The notes beneath the pieces are model-generated. The model had not been told where the DNA came from. It did no database searches and worked only from the letters and a program-made list of their open reading frames with translations. Source: UBA993 sp964485855 (GTDB lineage Bacteria > Bacillota > Dethiobacteria > DTU022). Taken from it: a stretch of 64,000 bases of DNA. Below, one piece after another: positions 1 through 8,511 of the stretch. Location of the stretch: NCBI GenBank assembly GCA_964485855.1, contig CAZAKI010000002.1, positions 53,511 to 117,510 of the forward strand, read 5' to 3'. Within the stretch, counting starts at the first letter, position 1. Each line of letters begins with the position of its first letter. A program made the position numbers and the translations under genes.

Positions 1-1
1 A

Positions 2-454
2 ACTAAGCAGGAAGGCAACTTTCTGCTTTCAATCGAACCGCTAAAAAGTCCTGCCGCTGAGGAAGGAACTGTCCTGGTTGGTGAAGGGCAGCTGGTTGGT
101 CTGATTGATGCTCAATCGGTTGAAATCAAGATCAATCGGGCTTTTATACTTGATCCCGGAGTAAGCATTGACGAATTGGAAGAAGGTGATCTGGTCGCTT
201 TTACCTTTAGAGAGAGTGGACTGCAGGCGATTATCGAATCAATCAATGCAGTTGACCAGCCGCAGGAAGGCGATTTGATGCACGGTACTTTCATGGGCAG
301 CATAGACGGCCAGTCCATTGAAATTGAATACTTCCAGGCTTTTGCTTTAGGCGAAGATGTTTCGCTTGATGAGATTAAAGATGGAGAAGATATAGTTTTT
401 ACCTATTGCGAGGGAGAATATCGTCCGCTAATAGTTTCAGTTAGCTCCAAATAA
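2..454 (+). CDS. C-terminal part of a hypothetical repeat protein (5' end outside window)
   Basis: The reading frame is open from base 2 to a TAA at 452-454, so the start lies before the window. The visible 150 residues hold two copies of a roughly 55-residue unit: one begins near GQLVGLIDAQSVEIK and runs to a SIDELEEGDLVAFTF segment, the second begins near GTFMGSIDGQSIEIE and runs to SLDEIKDGEDIVFTY. The alternation of short beta-strand-like segments with an acidic turn suggests small beta domains. I do not recognise the family and cannot assign a function. About 200 bp separate it from the next gene, so it may or may not share a transcript with the beta-helix genes. Confidence 0.7.
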   Translation, partial: TKQEGNFLLSIEPLKSPAAEEGTVLVGEGQLVGLIDAQSVEIKINRAFILDPGVSIDELEEGDLVAFTFRESGLQAIIESINAVDQPQEGDLMHGTFMGSIDGQSIEIEYFQAFALGEDVSLDEIKDGEDIVFTYCEGEYRPLIVSVSSK

Positions 455-657
455 TTATTGGGTTAATATTTTAAGCAGCGGTTCAAGCTAATCTTTCCCC
501 GCAGGCTTTTTGCCGGAATGTGATTACGGTTTTTATTGACTTGTTCTGATCGCCCCGGTTGTGTTAAGATGGTTGAGCGGTTGATCACGATTAGAAATAT
601 CAGTGTTGTAACCATTATATTATTGAGGATATCAAAGTATTCGAGAGGGGTAGTAAA

Positions 658-2022
658 ATGGTTGAATGCAAGATTTGCGGCATGAGCTATAATTCTGATG
701 AATATGATTTTTGCCCATATTGCGGAGAAAACGAAACAAAAGAGTCTTCTACCGGTGTTGCTGAGGAAGAAGGATCTTCTGCAAAAGCAAATGCCGGTAG
801 TTCTGAGCAAATAGTTAAACCAAAAAAGGAGAAGACTGAAAAGCAAAAAAGCTCTTTCGGGCTGAAATTTCTAATCAGCGGATTGATCCTGATTGCTGTA
901 GCAGCGGCAGCGTTTTTTGGCCTGACGAATCTGCGCACTTCAGGCGCTACCGTTCCGGATCAGTATGCAACTATCCAGGAAGCAATTGATGCTGCGGAAG
1001 ATGGCGCTGAAATAATCGTTCAAACCGGGGTCTACCGTGAAAACCTTGATTTTCAGGGAAAAAATATCATCTTACGCAGCACAGATCCCGATGACCCAGC
1101 TGTCGTGGAGGCGACAGTGATTGATGGTAATGGCCGTGGCCCTGTCGTTTCTTTTCGCAGCGGGGAAGGCGATAGTACTATGCTTGCCGGTTTTACAATT
1201 ACCAGGGGCGGAGGGATCCTCATTTCCGGTGGCAGCGCTCCAATTATTGAAAAATGTGTCATCGAAGATAATACAGCTGAATTTGGAGCAGGTCTATTTA
1301 TTGTTGATTCTAGCCCGACTATCAGGGAAAATTTTATTATCGGTAATTCCGCTTATGTCGGCGGCGGGATTTTTATTGAAGAATCTTCTCCCCGGCTTGA
1401 AGACAATAATATCGCTGGGAATTATGCGGAAATGGGTAGTGGCATCGCGATCTATTCAAATGCCGAACCGGTGATTAATAATAATATTATCGCTGATAAT
1501 GTTGCCGCCCGTCTGGGGGGAGCAATTTTTATTACCCTCAATTCGAAACCGGTTATTGCCGGCAATACTATCGCCGGCAACCGGGCCGAAGTTAACGGCG
1601 GCGGTTTTTTTATCGAGGAATCAGAGCCTACTATTGAAAATAATACGATTAATGGAAATGCAGCTGAAAATGGTGGGGGCATGATCATTGTTTTTATCAA
1701 TAATCCTGATTACACTATCGCTAATAATATTTTTAGTGAGAATTTTGCCCGGAGAGCCGGGGGAGCCCTCTACTTGGCCGGTTCTTCTCTGACAATGGAC
1801 AGCAATCAATTTACTGAAAACCAATCAGATGATTTAGGTGGTGCGGTCGCTCTCTACGACTCCACCCCATTATTTACGAACAACAGTTTTGAAAATAATA
1901 CAGCTTCAGATACTGGTGGCGGAGGAGCAATCTGGCTTTCTGCCGATTCAAAACTTGAAGTATCTGAACCGGACTTAAACCGATACATAGGCAATGTGCC
2001 CACTGATATTTTTACTGAATAA
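658..2022 (+). CDS. Membrane-anchored right-handed beta-helix protein with N-terminal zinc ribbon
   Basis: 454 residues. The N-terminus has a zinc ribbon (CKIC at residues 4-7, CPYC near 20-23), then a charged linker, one transmembrane segment (about residues 70-92), then a DUF1565-like entry (VPDQYATIQEAIDAAEDG) and about ten turns of a parallel beta-helix marked by repeating GGG(I/F) and N-N-I segments, as in NosD/pectate-lyase-like folds. Predicted topology is zinc ribbon inside and beta-helix outside. A GAGGGG ribosome site precedes the ATG. It is followed 50 bp later by a paralogue without the zinc ribbon. Beta-helix domains of this type bind or cleave polysaccharide or act as surface structure; no catalytic residues can be named here. 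Confidence 0.8.
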   Translation: MVECKICGMSYNSDEYDFCPYCGENETKESSTGVAEEEGSSAKANAGSSEQIVKPKKEKTEKQKSSFGLKFLISGLILIAVAAAAFFGLTNLRTSGATVPDQYATIQEAIDAAEDGAEIIVQTGVYRENLDFQGKNIILRSTDPDDPAVVEATVIDGNGRGPVVSFRSGEGDSTMLAGFTITRGGGILISGGSAPIIEKCVIEDNTAEFGAGLFIVDSSPTIRENFIIGNSAYVGGGIFIEESSPRLEDNNIAGNYAEMGSGIAIYSNAEPVINNNIIADNVAARLGGAIFITLNSKPVIAGNTIAGNRAEVNGGGFFIEESEPTIENNTINGNAAENGGGMIIVFINNPDYTIANNIFSENFARRAGGALYLAGSSLTMDSNQFTENQSDDLGGAVALYDSTPLFTNNSFENNTASDTGGGGAIWLSADSKLEVSEPDLNRYIGNVPTDIFTE

Positions 2023-2072
2023 ACGATAATTGTCTAGTTCTCTATTGTTTTTAAGAAAGGATGATCTTTTAA

Positions 2073-3755
2073 ATGTCTGAAAAAAACGGGAAAAAAAGCC
2101 GTATTCTTAAATTTGTTTTTGTTGTAATCGGATTGGCAATCATCGCTGCCCTGGTCTTTTTAGGGATCAATCAGTTTGCTGGATCCAAGTATGCTGTGCC
2201 AGAAAAATATCCCACAATCCAAGCGGCTATTGATGCTGCCAGTGATGGAGCGGTAGTTGTTGTTGCTCCCGGGGTCTATTATGAGCGAATTGATTTTTTG
2301 GGCAAAAATATTACCCTACGCAGTACTGACCCTGGTGATCCTGAAATTGTCGCTGCAACGGTCATTGACGGCCGCCGTAGAGGCTCTGTTGTTACATTTC
2401 AAAATGGAGAAAGCGCAAAAGCTGTTTTAAAAGGCTTTACGATCACCGGGGGAGTGGGTACGCGGCTCACGATAACCCAGATCTACAAGGATGAAGAAAC
2501 TACTAACGATGGTTTTTACGGTGGTGGAATTCTCATTACCGGCGGCAGTTCGCCGACTATTACCAACAATGTGATCAGAAACAACCAGGCTGATCTTGAC
2601 GGTGGGGGAATTGCTGTTCAGGATAATTCCAACCCGACTATCAGCGGAAATACTATTAATAATAATATCGCCTTCAGTGGAGGTGGTATTGCTGTTTGGC
2701 AGTCCAATCCTGTGATTGAAAACAATTCTTTTGCCAACAACCGGGCTGATTATTTAGGCGGGGCTATTCTTGTTGATTTAGAATCGCTAGCCCTGGTGAA
2801 GACAAACACTTTTGAAGGCAACAGTGCAACTAGTGGTGGCGGTATTGCTGTCTGGTTTGCCGAACCACTAATTGAAGAAAATACTTTGACCCAAAATTCT
2901 GCGATCTGGTATGGCGGTGGGATTGCCCTTTTTGATTCTGCGTCAACGGTAAACGGCAATGAATTGTCACGTAACTCTGCAGACAACAATGGCGGTGGTA
3001 TTGCGGTAGCCGAGGGATCCACTCCAACGATCAGTAACAATGTAATTAGCAGGAACTTCACTGATGATAACGGCGGTGGAATTGCCGTTGTGGAAGGCTC
3101 TGACGCCCTAATTACAGATAACCTGATTGCCGAAAATGCCGTATTCGCCGGAGGTGGAGGCATTTATATCAGTGATGCCAAGGCCGAGCTGGATCGGAAC
3201 AATATTAGTGGCAATCTTGTTCAGCAGGATGGTGGAGGGGTGGCAGCAATCAACACTTCAACAGTTAACATTTTAAATAGTATGATTGACGGTAATGTTG
3301 CCGGCCGAGCCGGTGGAGGCTTAGTAATTGGCGAAAACTCAACAGCGACGATTTTAGATACTACTATCGCCGGCAACCTGGCAAACACCGGGGGCGGACT
3401 AATTGCGCTGGAATCCGAACTTTCGATGGAACGTTGTTACATCCTGGAGAATACTGCCGATACCGGTTCAGGTGGGGGGATATTACTGGTTGTTAAGTCT
3501 GTGGCAGAAATAATCAACAGCGTCTTTTCCGGCAATATCGCTTTTGAATTTGGCGGTGGTCTGGTGGCTTTTGAAGAATCAAAGGCTATCCTATCCGGAA
3601 ATGATTTTACAGCCAACAGCGCTCAGATTGGTGGCGCCTTTGTCGGGATTGGCGATGTTGTGATCGATGTGAACGATCCTGATGACAACACTTACCAGGA
3701 TAATGTACCTGAAGATGTTGAAGCAGCCGAACAAGATGATGAAAACGAAGAATAA
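2073..3755 (+). CDS. Membrane-anchored right-handed beta-helix protein (paralogue of the preceding gene)
   Basis: 560 residues. A short basic N-terminus and one transmembrane helix (about residues 12-33) are followed by VPEKYPTIQAAIDAASDG, closely matching the same position of the upstream protein, then a longer series of beta-helix turns with NNGGGIAV-type repeats. Near the C-terminus both proteins carry a similar cap (DPDDNTYQDNVPEDV here, EPDLNRYIGNVPTDI upstream), followed here by an acidic tail. The strong similarity and tandem position indicate gene duplication, with this copy lacking the zinc ribbon and gaining extra turns. AAAGGATG-type ribosome site upstream. Probably cotranscribed with the preceding gene; exact function unknown. 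Confidence 0.8.
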   Translation: MSEKNGKKSRILKFVFVVIGLAIIAALVFLGINQFAGSKYAVPEKYPTIQAAIDAASDGAVVVVAPGVYYERIDFLGKNITLRSTDPGDPEIVAATVIDGRRRGSVVTFQNGESAKAVLKGFTITGGVGTRLTITQIYKDEETTNDGFYGGGILITGGSSPTITNNVIRNNQADLDGGGIAVQDNSNPTISGNTINNNIAFSGGGIAVWQSNPVIENNSFANNRADYLGGAILVDLESLALVKTNTFEGNSATSGGGIAVWFAEPLIEENTLTQNSAIWYGGGIALFDSASTVNGNELSRNSADNNGGGIAVAEGSTPTISNNVISRNFTDDNGGGIAVVEGSDALITDNLIAENAVFAGGGGIYISDAKAELDRNNISGNLVQQDGGGVAAINTSTVNILNSMIDGNVAGRAGGGLVIGENSTATILDTTIAGNLANTGGGLIALESELSMERCYILENTADTGSGGGILLVVKSVAEIINSVFSGNIAFEFGGGLVAFEESKAILSGNDFTANSAQIGGAFVGIGDVVIDVNDPDDNTYQDNVPEDVEAAEQDDENEE

Positions 3756-3799
3756 TCAATCCATTTAGGTGATCCCTTTTTCATTAAGTCAACCATCAT

Positions 3800-3833
3800 A
3801 AGCAGGACCTGTCTTTCTGGACAGGTCCTGCTT
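3800..3833. terminator. Bidirectional terminator-like hairpin
   Basis: A perfect 14-bp inverted repeat (AAGCAGGACCTGTC and its complement) with a 6-base loop lies between the convergent beta-helix gene and the sulfur-transfer flavoprotein gene. The T-tract is short (TTTAT), so terminator function is inferred from stem strength and position. Confidence 0.7.
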
Positions 3834-3913
3834 TATAGGTGCGTCCGGCATGGATGCTTTTTATGGCTGGTCAGTATGAGCAAACACTGCTGTAAGCTAA
3901 ACCCGGCCAGGGA

Positions 3914-6400
3914 TTAAATAAAGAGGTTGACATCGGCGCTTTCGGCAGCGTCCAAGTATGAAGCTACCCCGGCCAAATCGACCCCTTCAATCAACTCGGC
4001 AGCGCTAATCCCCATGATGTCCATTGACATTTGGCAGGCAACCAGGCGTACTCCCGATTTCAATGCTTCCTGAAGCAGTATTTCCAGTGAGTCGACATTT
4101 TTGTTTTTCATCACCATGCGGATCATTTTTGGTCCCATACCGGCCATATTCATGCGCGATAGGCCTAGTTTGGTACTGCCCCGAGGCATCATCCGGCCGA
4201 ACATAGCATCCATGAAAGATTTTTTAACCTTTATATTTTCATTTTTTCTGAGGATATTTAAGCCCCAGAAAGTGAAGAAGAGAGTTACTTTCCGGCCCAT
4301 TGAAGCAGCGCCGTTGGCAATAATCAATGCGGCTAAGGCCCGATCTAAGTCTCCGCTGAAAACAACGATGGTCTTATCATTTTCTACGTTTTCACTAATT
4401 TCAGCTACTGCTGTGGTTACCTGGCTTTTCGAAACGAGGCCATTACCTTTACGAATCAGAGCGGTGAATCCCTTACCATCGTGTCCTTTGTTTAAAAGAG
4501 TATTCCCAGTTCGCTGACACCATGAGTCAATATCAGATGAGAAACCCGGATCAGTGGCACAAACTTCCAGAACCGCTCCTTCAGGGATTTCATTCATCTT
4601 GCGGAATACCTGCATAATTGGACCCGGGCATTGTAAACCACAGAGATCAAGTTTTACTGTTTCGGTGGGATTGATACTGGCAGATGCGGTTGTGATCAGC
4701 TGTTCATCTCTGGACAATCGGTTTTCATCTCCTATGCATTGACTGTTTTTTTCAGAAGCTTTTAAAGCGGAATACATCCGGTAGCCACCATTAAGGTTGC
4801 GCACCCTTTTAAACCCGTTTAATTTTAAGATTCGTAAGGCCAAGTATGAACGTAGACCAACACTGCAAAAAGTGAGAATTTCTTTGTTGCGATCAAGTTC
4901 ATTCAGTCTGGCACGCAGTTCGCCAAGGGGGATATGAATGGCACTTTTGATCAGTCCAAGCTCAGTTTCTTCGGGTTCACGAATGTCTAAAAGCTGCTGA
5001 TCCGGTTTCAGTGTATTCATCAGTTCAGCCGCTTCAATAGTTTCGTAATCTCCGGATAAATAGTTTGAAGCAACAAAACCGGCCATGTTTACCGGATCTT
5101 TTGCGGAAGAAAAAGGTGGGGCATAGGCAAGTTCAAGTTCTGTTAAGTCCTGGACTGTACCTTTCAGCCGCAGTGCTGTGGCGATGACATCAATGCGTTT
5201 TTCAACCCCTTCATAACCAATAGCTTGTGCGCCTAAAATTAAACCATCCTGATCAAAAAGTAATTTTAGGGAAACCGGTGTCGCCCCGGGATAATAGGTG
5301 GCATGATTATTGGGATGAACAATGATGCTGTGGTAAGTGATCCCGGCTTCCTGTAAAATCCGCTCGTTGGCGCCAGTAGTTGCTATAGTCATATCGAACA
5401 GCTTAAGAACCGAAGTGCCCTGGGTTCCCTTGTAAATGTCATCTTTACCGGAAATATTATTGGCAACAATGCGGCCCTGTTTATTGGCTGGGCCGGCCAG
5501 GGGAATAACTGCTGCTTTTCCGGTAACGAGATGGGTTACCTCAACAGCATCACCAAGTGCATAGATCGATGAATCGCTGGTCTGCATCCGCTTGTTGACG
5601 ATAATTCCCCTTGAAATCTCCAGGCCGCAATCTGCGGCCAGTTTAACTTCCGGTTTAACCCCGATAGAAAGGATAACCAGATCTGCTTCAAGCTTATCCC
5701 CATCGTTAAGCTCCACCTCAATCAGACCGGCAGCTTTTTGCTTAAATTGCTTGACCCCGTTGCCCAGCTTTAACCTGATATTCAAAGCAGTTAAATACTG
5801 CTGGACCAAAGTTGCCATATCCTGATCAATCGGTGGTAAGACCTGGGGTGCCAGTTCGACGATAGTAACATTCATGCCCCGGTGATGCAGATTCTCGGCC
5901 ATTTCCAGGCCAATGTAACCGGCTCCGACAACTACGGCATTTTTCGGACAATGATTTTGCATGTAGCTATAAATTCGGTCGGTGTCACTGACTGTCCGTA
6001 AACTGAAGATGCCCTCGCTGTCAATTCCTGGCAGTGGAGGACGGAGCGGTTCAGCCCCCGGGGAGAGGACCAGGTAGTCATAACTCTCAATATATTTATC
6101 ACCTGTCAGGTGATTGATTATGGTTACCTGCTTATGGTCGCGATCGATCGCTACAGCTTCAGTTTTTGTCCGGATATCAACATTAAGCCAGGCTTTAAAC
6201 TTCTCCGGGGTCATGACAAATAAATTGTCCCGCTCTTCGATCGTCCCACCGATATAGTAAGGAAGACCACAATTGGCGTAAGAAATATAATCTCCACGCT
6301 CCAGCAAGATTATTTCATCATCTTCGCTTAAACGGCGAAGCCTGGCCGCTGTCGACGCGCCGCCGGCAACTCCACCGACGATTATTATTTTATTGGGCAT
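3914..6400 (-). CDS. CoA-disulfide reductase-type flavoprotein fused to rhodanese, TusA and DsrE domains
   Basis: 828 residues from the ATG at 6400, which has AAGGAG nine bases upstream; an upstream ATG at 6436 would add 12 residues. Order: FAD/NAD(P)H disulfide reductase (GGVAGG nucleotide motif; active-site Cys in YANCGLPYY), rhodanese with catalytic Cys in FCSVGLRS, a TusA sulfur-carrier domain with CGLQCPGP, and a C-terminal DsrE-like domain. Proteins of this architecture reduce CoA disulfides, persulfides or polysulfide and pass sulfane sulfur between domains in the cytoplasm. All expected cysteines are present. It stands alone, divergent from lgt. The physiological sulfur donor and acceptor cannot be read from sequence. 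Confidence 0.88.
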   Translation of the reverse strand: MPNKIIIVGGVAGGASTAARLRRLSEDDEIILLERGDYISYANCGLPYYIGGTIEERDNLFVMTPEKFKAWLNVDIRTKTEAVAIDRDHKQVTIINHLTGDKYIESYDYLVLSPGAEPLRPPLPGIDSEGIFSLRTVSDTDRIYSYMQNHCPKNAVVVGAGYIGLEMAENLHHRGMNVTIVELAPQVLPPIDQDMATLVQQYLTALNIRLKLGNGVKQFKQKAAGLIEVELNDGDKLEADLVILSIGVKPEVKLAADCGLEISRGIIVNKRMQTSDSSIYALGDAVEVTHLVTGKAAVIPLAGPANKQGRIVANNISGKDDIYKGTQGTSVLKLFDMTIATTGANERILQEAGITYHSIIVHPNNHATYYPGATPVSLKLLFDQDGLILGAQAIGYEGVEKRIDVIATALRLKGTVQDLTELELAYAPPFSSAKDPVNMAGFVASNYLSGDYETIEAAELMNTLKPDQQLLDIREPEETELGLIKSAIHIPLGELRARLNELDRNKEILTFCSVGLRSYLALRILKLNGFKRVRNLNGGYRMYSALKASEKNSQCIGDENRLSRDEQLITTASASINPTETVKLDLCGLQCPGPIMQVFRKMNEIPEGAVLEVCATDPGFSSDIDSWCQRTGNTLLNKGHDGKGFTALIRKGNGLVSKSQVTTAVAEISENVENDKTIVVFSGDLDRALAALIIANGAASMGRKVTLFFTFWGLNILRKNENIKVKKSFMDAMFGRMMPRGSTKLGLSRMNMAGMGPKMIRMVMKNKNVDSLEILLQEALKSGVRLVACQMSMDIMGISAAELIEGVDLAGVASYLDAAESADVNLFI

Positions 6401-6572
6401 ATCATCCAACTCCTTACGTGGTATTAAGATCATCATCCATGATTATATCATAATATATTAATAATGCAATATAATTTTTATGGTAATCATAGAAAATTGA
6501 CAAAAGCAAACCTGTCGATTACGATCAGCGGCGTAAGAAAAGAAAACTTAAAATACTGTGTAGGTGAGAGCA

Positions 6573-7343
6573 TTGTATCTGGAAGGTATAAGCCCGGTAA
6601 TTTTTTCAATCGGCCCGTTTGTAATCCGCTGGTATGGCTTCTTTTTCGCCATTTCCATCCTGGTTGGTTTCTACTATCTTCGAAAGTTTGGCATCCAAAA
6701 AGGAATTAGTGAAGATTTTATTTATAATCTGTTTCTGATTTTAATGATCTCCATAATAATCGGCTCAAGGGCGGTCTACGTTGCAGCAAGCTGGAATTAT
6801 TTCATGGAGCACCCGGAGTTGATCATCAGGATTGACCAGGGGGGGCTTGCCTTCCATGGAGGATTGCTTGGCGGAATAGCAGGCAGCTGGCTTTACTGTA
6901 AGCTAAAGAATGTTAACTGGCATGTTCTTGCTGACCTGGCTGTACCGGGCATTGCCGTTGGTATAACCCTGGTGCGTATTGCTAATATATTCAACCAGGA
7001 AATATTAGGACGCGAAGCGGCACTCTTCTCTTTCGAGCGTCACCCAACCCAGATTTACGGTTCAATAATTGGTCTGCTGTTATTAATCCTTCACAATTAC
7101 CTGGCTCGTAGAACAAACTTTAATCCAGGCTATTTATTTTGGAACTTTGTATGCGGTTATACGATTTTACGTGGATTTTTTGAAGAAACCTTCCGGGATA
7201 ATCCCTTGGTTTTACTTAGCTATGTAAATGAATCATGGGGAGCAGGGTTTTTTACAGTAGTTCAGGTATTTACGCCTTTTATTCTGCTCCTGACTTTGAT
7301 TATGCTTATGCGGATCAGAAGGTCATCAGCTGGCAGTGACTAG
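6573..7343 (+). CDS. lgt: Prolipoprotein diacylglyceryl transferase
   Basis: Transfers diacylglycerol from phosphatidylglycerol to the lipobox cysteine of prolipoproteins in the cytoplasmic membrane. About 256 residues, with six to seven hydrophobic segments. The family signature is visible as LAFHGGLLGG, and the region VRIANIFNQEILGR corresponds to the usual GR-GN-NQE-GR motif, with Val and Ala at two usually Gly positions. I prefer the TTG at 6573 because AGGTGAG lies just before it; an in-frame GTG at 6564 overlaps that site. It would serve the lipoproteins encoded in this window. Confidence 0.9.
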   Translation: MYLEGISPVIFSIGPFVIRWYGFFFAISILVGFYYLRKFGIQKGISEDFIYNLFLILMISIIIGSRAVYVAASWNYFMEHPELIIRIDQGGLAFHGGLLGGIAGSWLYCKLKNVNWHVLADLAVPGIAVGITLVRIANIFNQEILGREAALFSFERHPTQIYGSIIGLLLLILHNYLARRTNFNPGYLFWNFVCGYTILRGFFEETFRDNPLVLLSYVNESWGAGFFTVVQVFTPFILLLTLIMLMRIRRSSAGSD

Positions 7344-7403
7344 TAAAGCATAGCTTTCAACCAGCCATTAGTAGCAACGGATCATCGAAAATCACTAACT
7401 CCA

Positions 7404-7432
7404 TTGACAAGAATTTACATCTAGTTTATAAT
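7404..7432 (+). promoter_or_regulatory. Consensus sigma-A promoter for the DUF427-msrB pair
   Basis: TTGACA at 7404-7409, a 17-base spacer and TATAAT at 7427-7432: both hexamers match the consensus exactly. The start site would fall near 7439, about 50 bases before the DUF427 ATG. Confidence 0.85.
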
Positions 7433-7462
7433 TATTATATTGTAATATAAGAATATAATAAT
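7426..7462. promoter_or_regulatory. PerR-box-like operator and AT-rich inverted repeat
   Basis: TTATAATTATTATAT at 7426-7440 matches the Bacillus PerR box (TTATAATNATTATAA) at all but the last defined position and overlaps the -10 element. It also begins a perfect 11-bp inverted repeat (ATTATTATATT at 7431-7441 and its complement at 7452-7462). A PerR-type regulator is encoded at 47665-48066, and the controlled gene pair includes a methionine sulfoxide reductase, which fits peroxide control. The regulation itself is inferred. Confidence 0.6.
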
Positions 7463-7487
7463 TAAAGATTATGAGGAGGTTTAGATC

Positions 7488-7772
7488 ATGGCAAAAGCCA
7501 TATGGAATGATCAGGTCTTGGCTGAGAGTAGCAATCCCATTGTGGTTGAAGGAAATTATTATTTTCCACCTGAGGATGTGCGAAAAGAATATTTGGTTGC
7601 AAGTGACTATCGGACAACCTGTCCTTGGAAGGGAGAGGCGTACTATTACGATGTTGTGGTTGGGCAGGATAGAAATGAAAAAGCAGCCTGGTATTACCCC
7701 CACCCAAAAGAAAAAGCGGTTCAAATAACTAATCATGTAGCGTTCTGGAGGGGTGTAAAAGTTGAAGAGTAA
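7488..7772 (+). CDS. DUF427 domain protein
   Basis: 94 residues covering a complete DUF427 domain: WNDQVLAES near the start, a YYFPPEDV segment, then the conserved YRTTCPWKGEAYYY and AAWYYPHPKE motifs. The family is a small beta-rich cytoplasmic fold of unknown biochemical function. A GAGGAGG site lies upstream of the ATG. Its last bases overlap the TTG start of the MsrB lipoprotein by 11 bases, so the two are probably translated together, and both sit behind the promoter with a PerR-like box, suggesting an oxidative-stress role. Confidence 0.88.
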   Translation: MAKAIWNDQVLAESSNPIVVEGNYYFPPEDVRKEYLVASDYRTTCPWKGEAYYYDVVVGQDRNEKAAWYYPHPKEKAVQITNHVAFWRGVKVEE

Positions 7773-8334
7773 AAAAAAGTTGAAATTAAACCATTGTGTA
7801 TTAATGTGGATTTTTATATTGCTTACCGTTGTTTCCGGATGCACTGTTCAGAACCGGGAAGCCTCGGAAATGGATGTTGACATTGAAGAAGTGGAAACAA
7901 CAGAGGAGGACGAGATCATGGATGAACTGCGGGAAAGACTGACTGACCTTCAGTATGCAGTTACTCAATATAATGCAACTGAGCCGCCGTTCGACAATCA
8001 GTATTGGGATCACAAGGAAGAAGGGATTTACGTTGATATTGTATCAGGAGAGCCTTTATTCAGCTCCCTTGACAAATATGATTCCGGTAGCGGTTGGCCA
8101 AGTTTTACTAAACCACTGGTGGAAAACAATATTATTGAAAATGAAGATTTCAGCCTGGGGATGAAAAGAATCGAGGTCCGCAGCAGGGAGGCTGATTCGC
8201 ATCTTGGACATCTGTTCGATGATGGCCCTCAGCCAACCGGGATGAGGTATTGCATAAATTCTGCGGCACTAAGATTTATCCCAAGGGCCGAGTTGGAAAA
8301 AGAAGGCTATGGAGAGTATCTAGAGCTATTCTAG
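7762..8334 (+). CDS. msrB: Peptide-methionine (R)-S-oxide reductase, lipoprotein form
   Basis: 190 residues from a TTG start with GAGGGG upstream. An N-terminal lipoprotein signal ends in VSGC (Cys about residue 27), followed by an acidic linker and an MsrB domain (about residues 55-185) with SGSGWPSF and the catalytic Cys in RYCINSAALRF. The two CxxC zinc pairs found in many MsrB proteins are absent: the usual first pair position reads VSGEPLFSS, as in zinc-free MsrB domains of MsrAB fusions. It should repair oxidised methionine in proteins on the outer face of the membrane. The thiol partner that recycles the enzyme is not evident here. Confidence 0.9.
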   Translation: MKSKKKLKLNHCVLMWIFILLTVVSGCTVQNREASEMDVDIEEVETTEEDEIMDELRERLTDLQYAVTQYNATEPPFDNQYWDHKEEGIYVDIVSGEPLFSSLDKYDSGSGWPSFTKPLVENNIIENEDFSLGMKRIEVRSREADSHLGHLFDDGPQPTGMRYCINSAALRFIPRAELEKEGYGEYLELF

Positions 8335-8353
8335 TAGTTTGTAAAGCAAACAG

Positions 8354-8400
8354 AGAGGGGCTGCCATCATAGTGAATCCTGGCCCCTCTATTTTCATTTT
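8354..8400 (+). terminator. Rho-independent terminator after msrB
   Basis: AGAGGGGC at 8354-8361 pairs with GCCCCTCT at 8382-8389, followed by ATTTTCATTTT. It separates the msrB unit from the iron-uptake unit. Confidence 0.8.
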
Positions 8401-8401
8401 A

Positions 8402-8430
8402 TTGACAGCCGAGGTGTCAAGTGCTATGCT
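8402..8430 (+). promoter_or_regulatory. Promoter of the dtxR-feoA-feoB operon
   Basis: TTGACA at 8402-8407, 17-base spacer, TATGCT at 8425-8430. The start site would be near 8437, inside the palindrome at 8434-8451. Confidence 0.8.
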
Positions 8431-8433
8431 AGA

Positions 8434-8451
8434 TGTTAGCTGATACTAACA
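8434..8451. promoter_or_regulatory. Likely DtxR-family operator
   Basis: Perfect 6-bp inverted repeat TGTTAG-CTGATA-CTAACA positioned over the predicted transcription start of the operon that encodes a DtxR-family repressor. The TTAG/CTAA half-sites resemble known DtxR/IdeR-type operators. Autoregulation by the first gene is inferred. Confidence 0.65.
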
Positions 8452-8511
8452 AATGAAACATTAATCATTGCTGGTGTTTATAAAATTAAAAAGCGATAAG
8501 GAGAAAGGAAA

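Noticed and set aside
463..846. Minus-strand 127-codon frame over the start of the first beta-helix gene
   Set aside because: Overlaps the zinc-ribbon coding region and lacks a start signal or family resemblance.
2750..3163. Minus-strand frame with proline-rich repeats opposite the second beta-helix gene
   Set aside because: It is the complement of the GGG-I repeats, has no ribosome site and no independent support.
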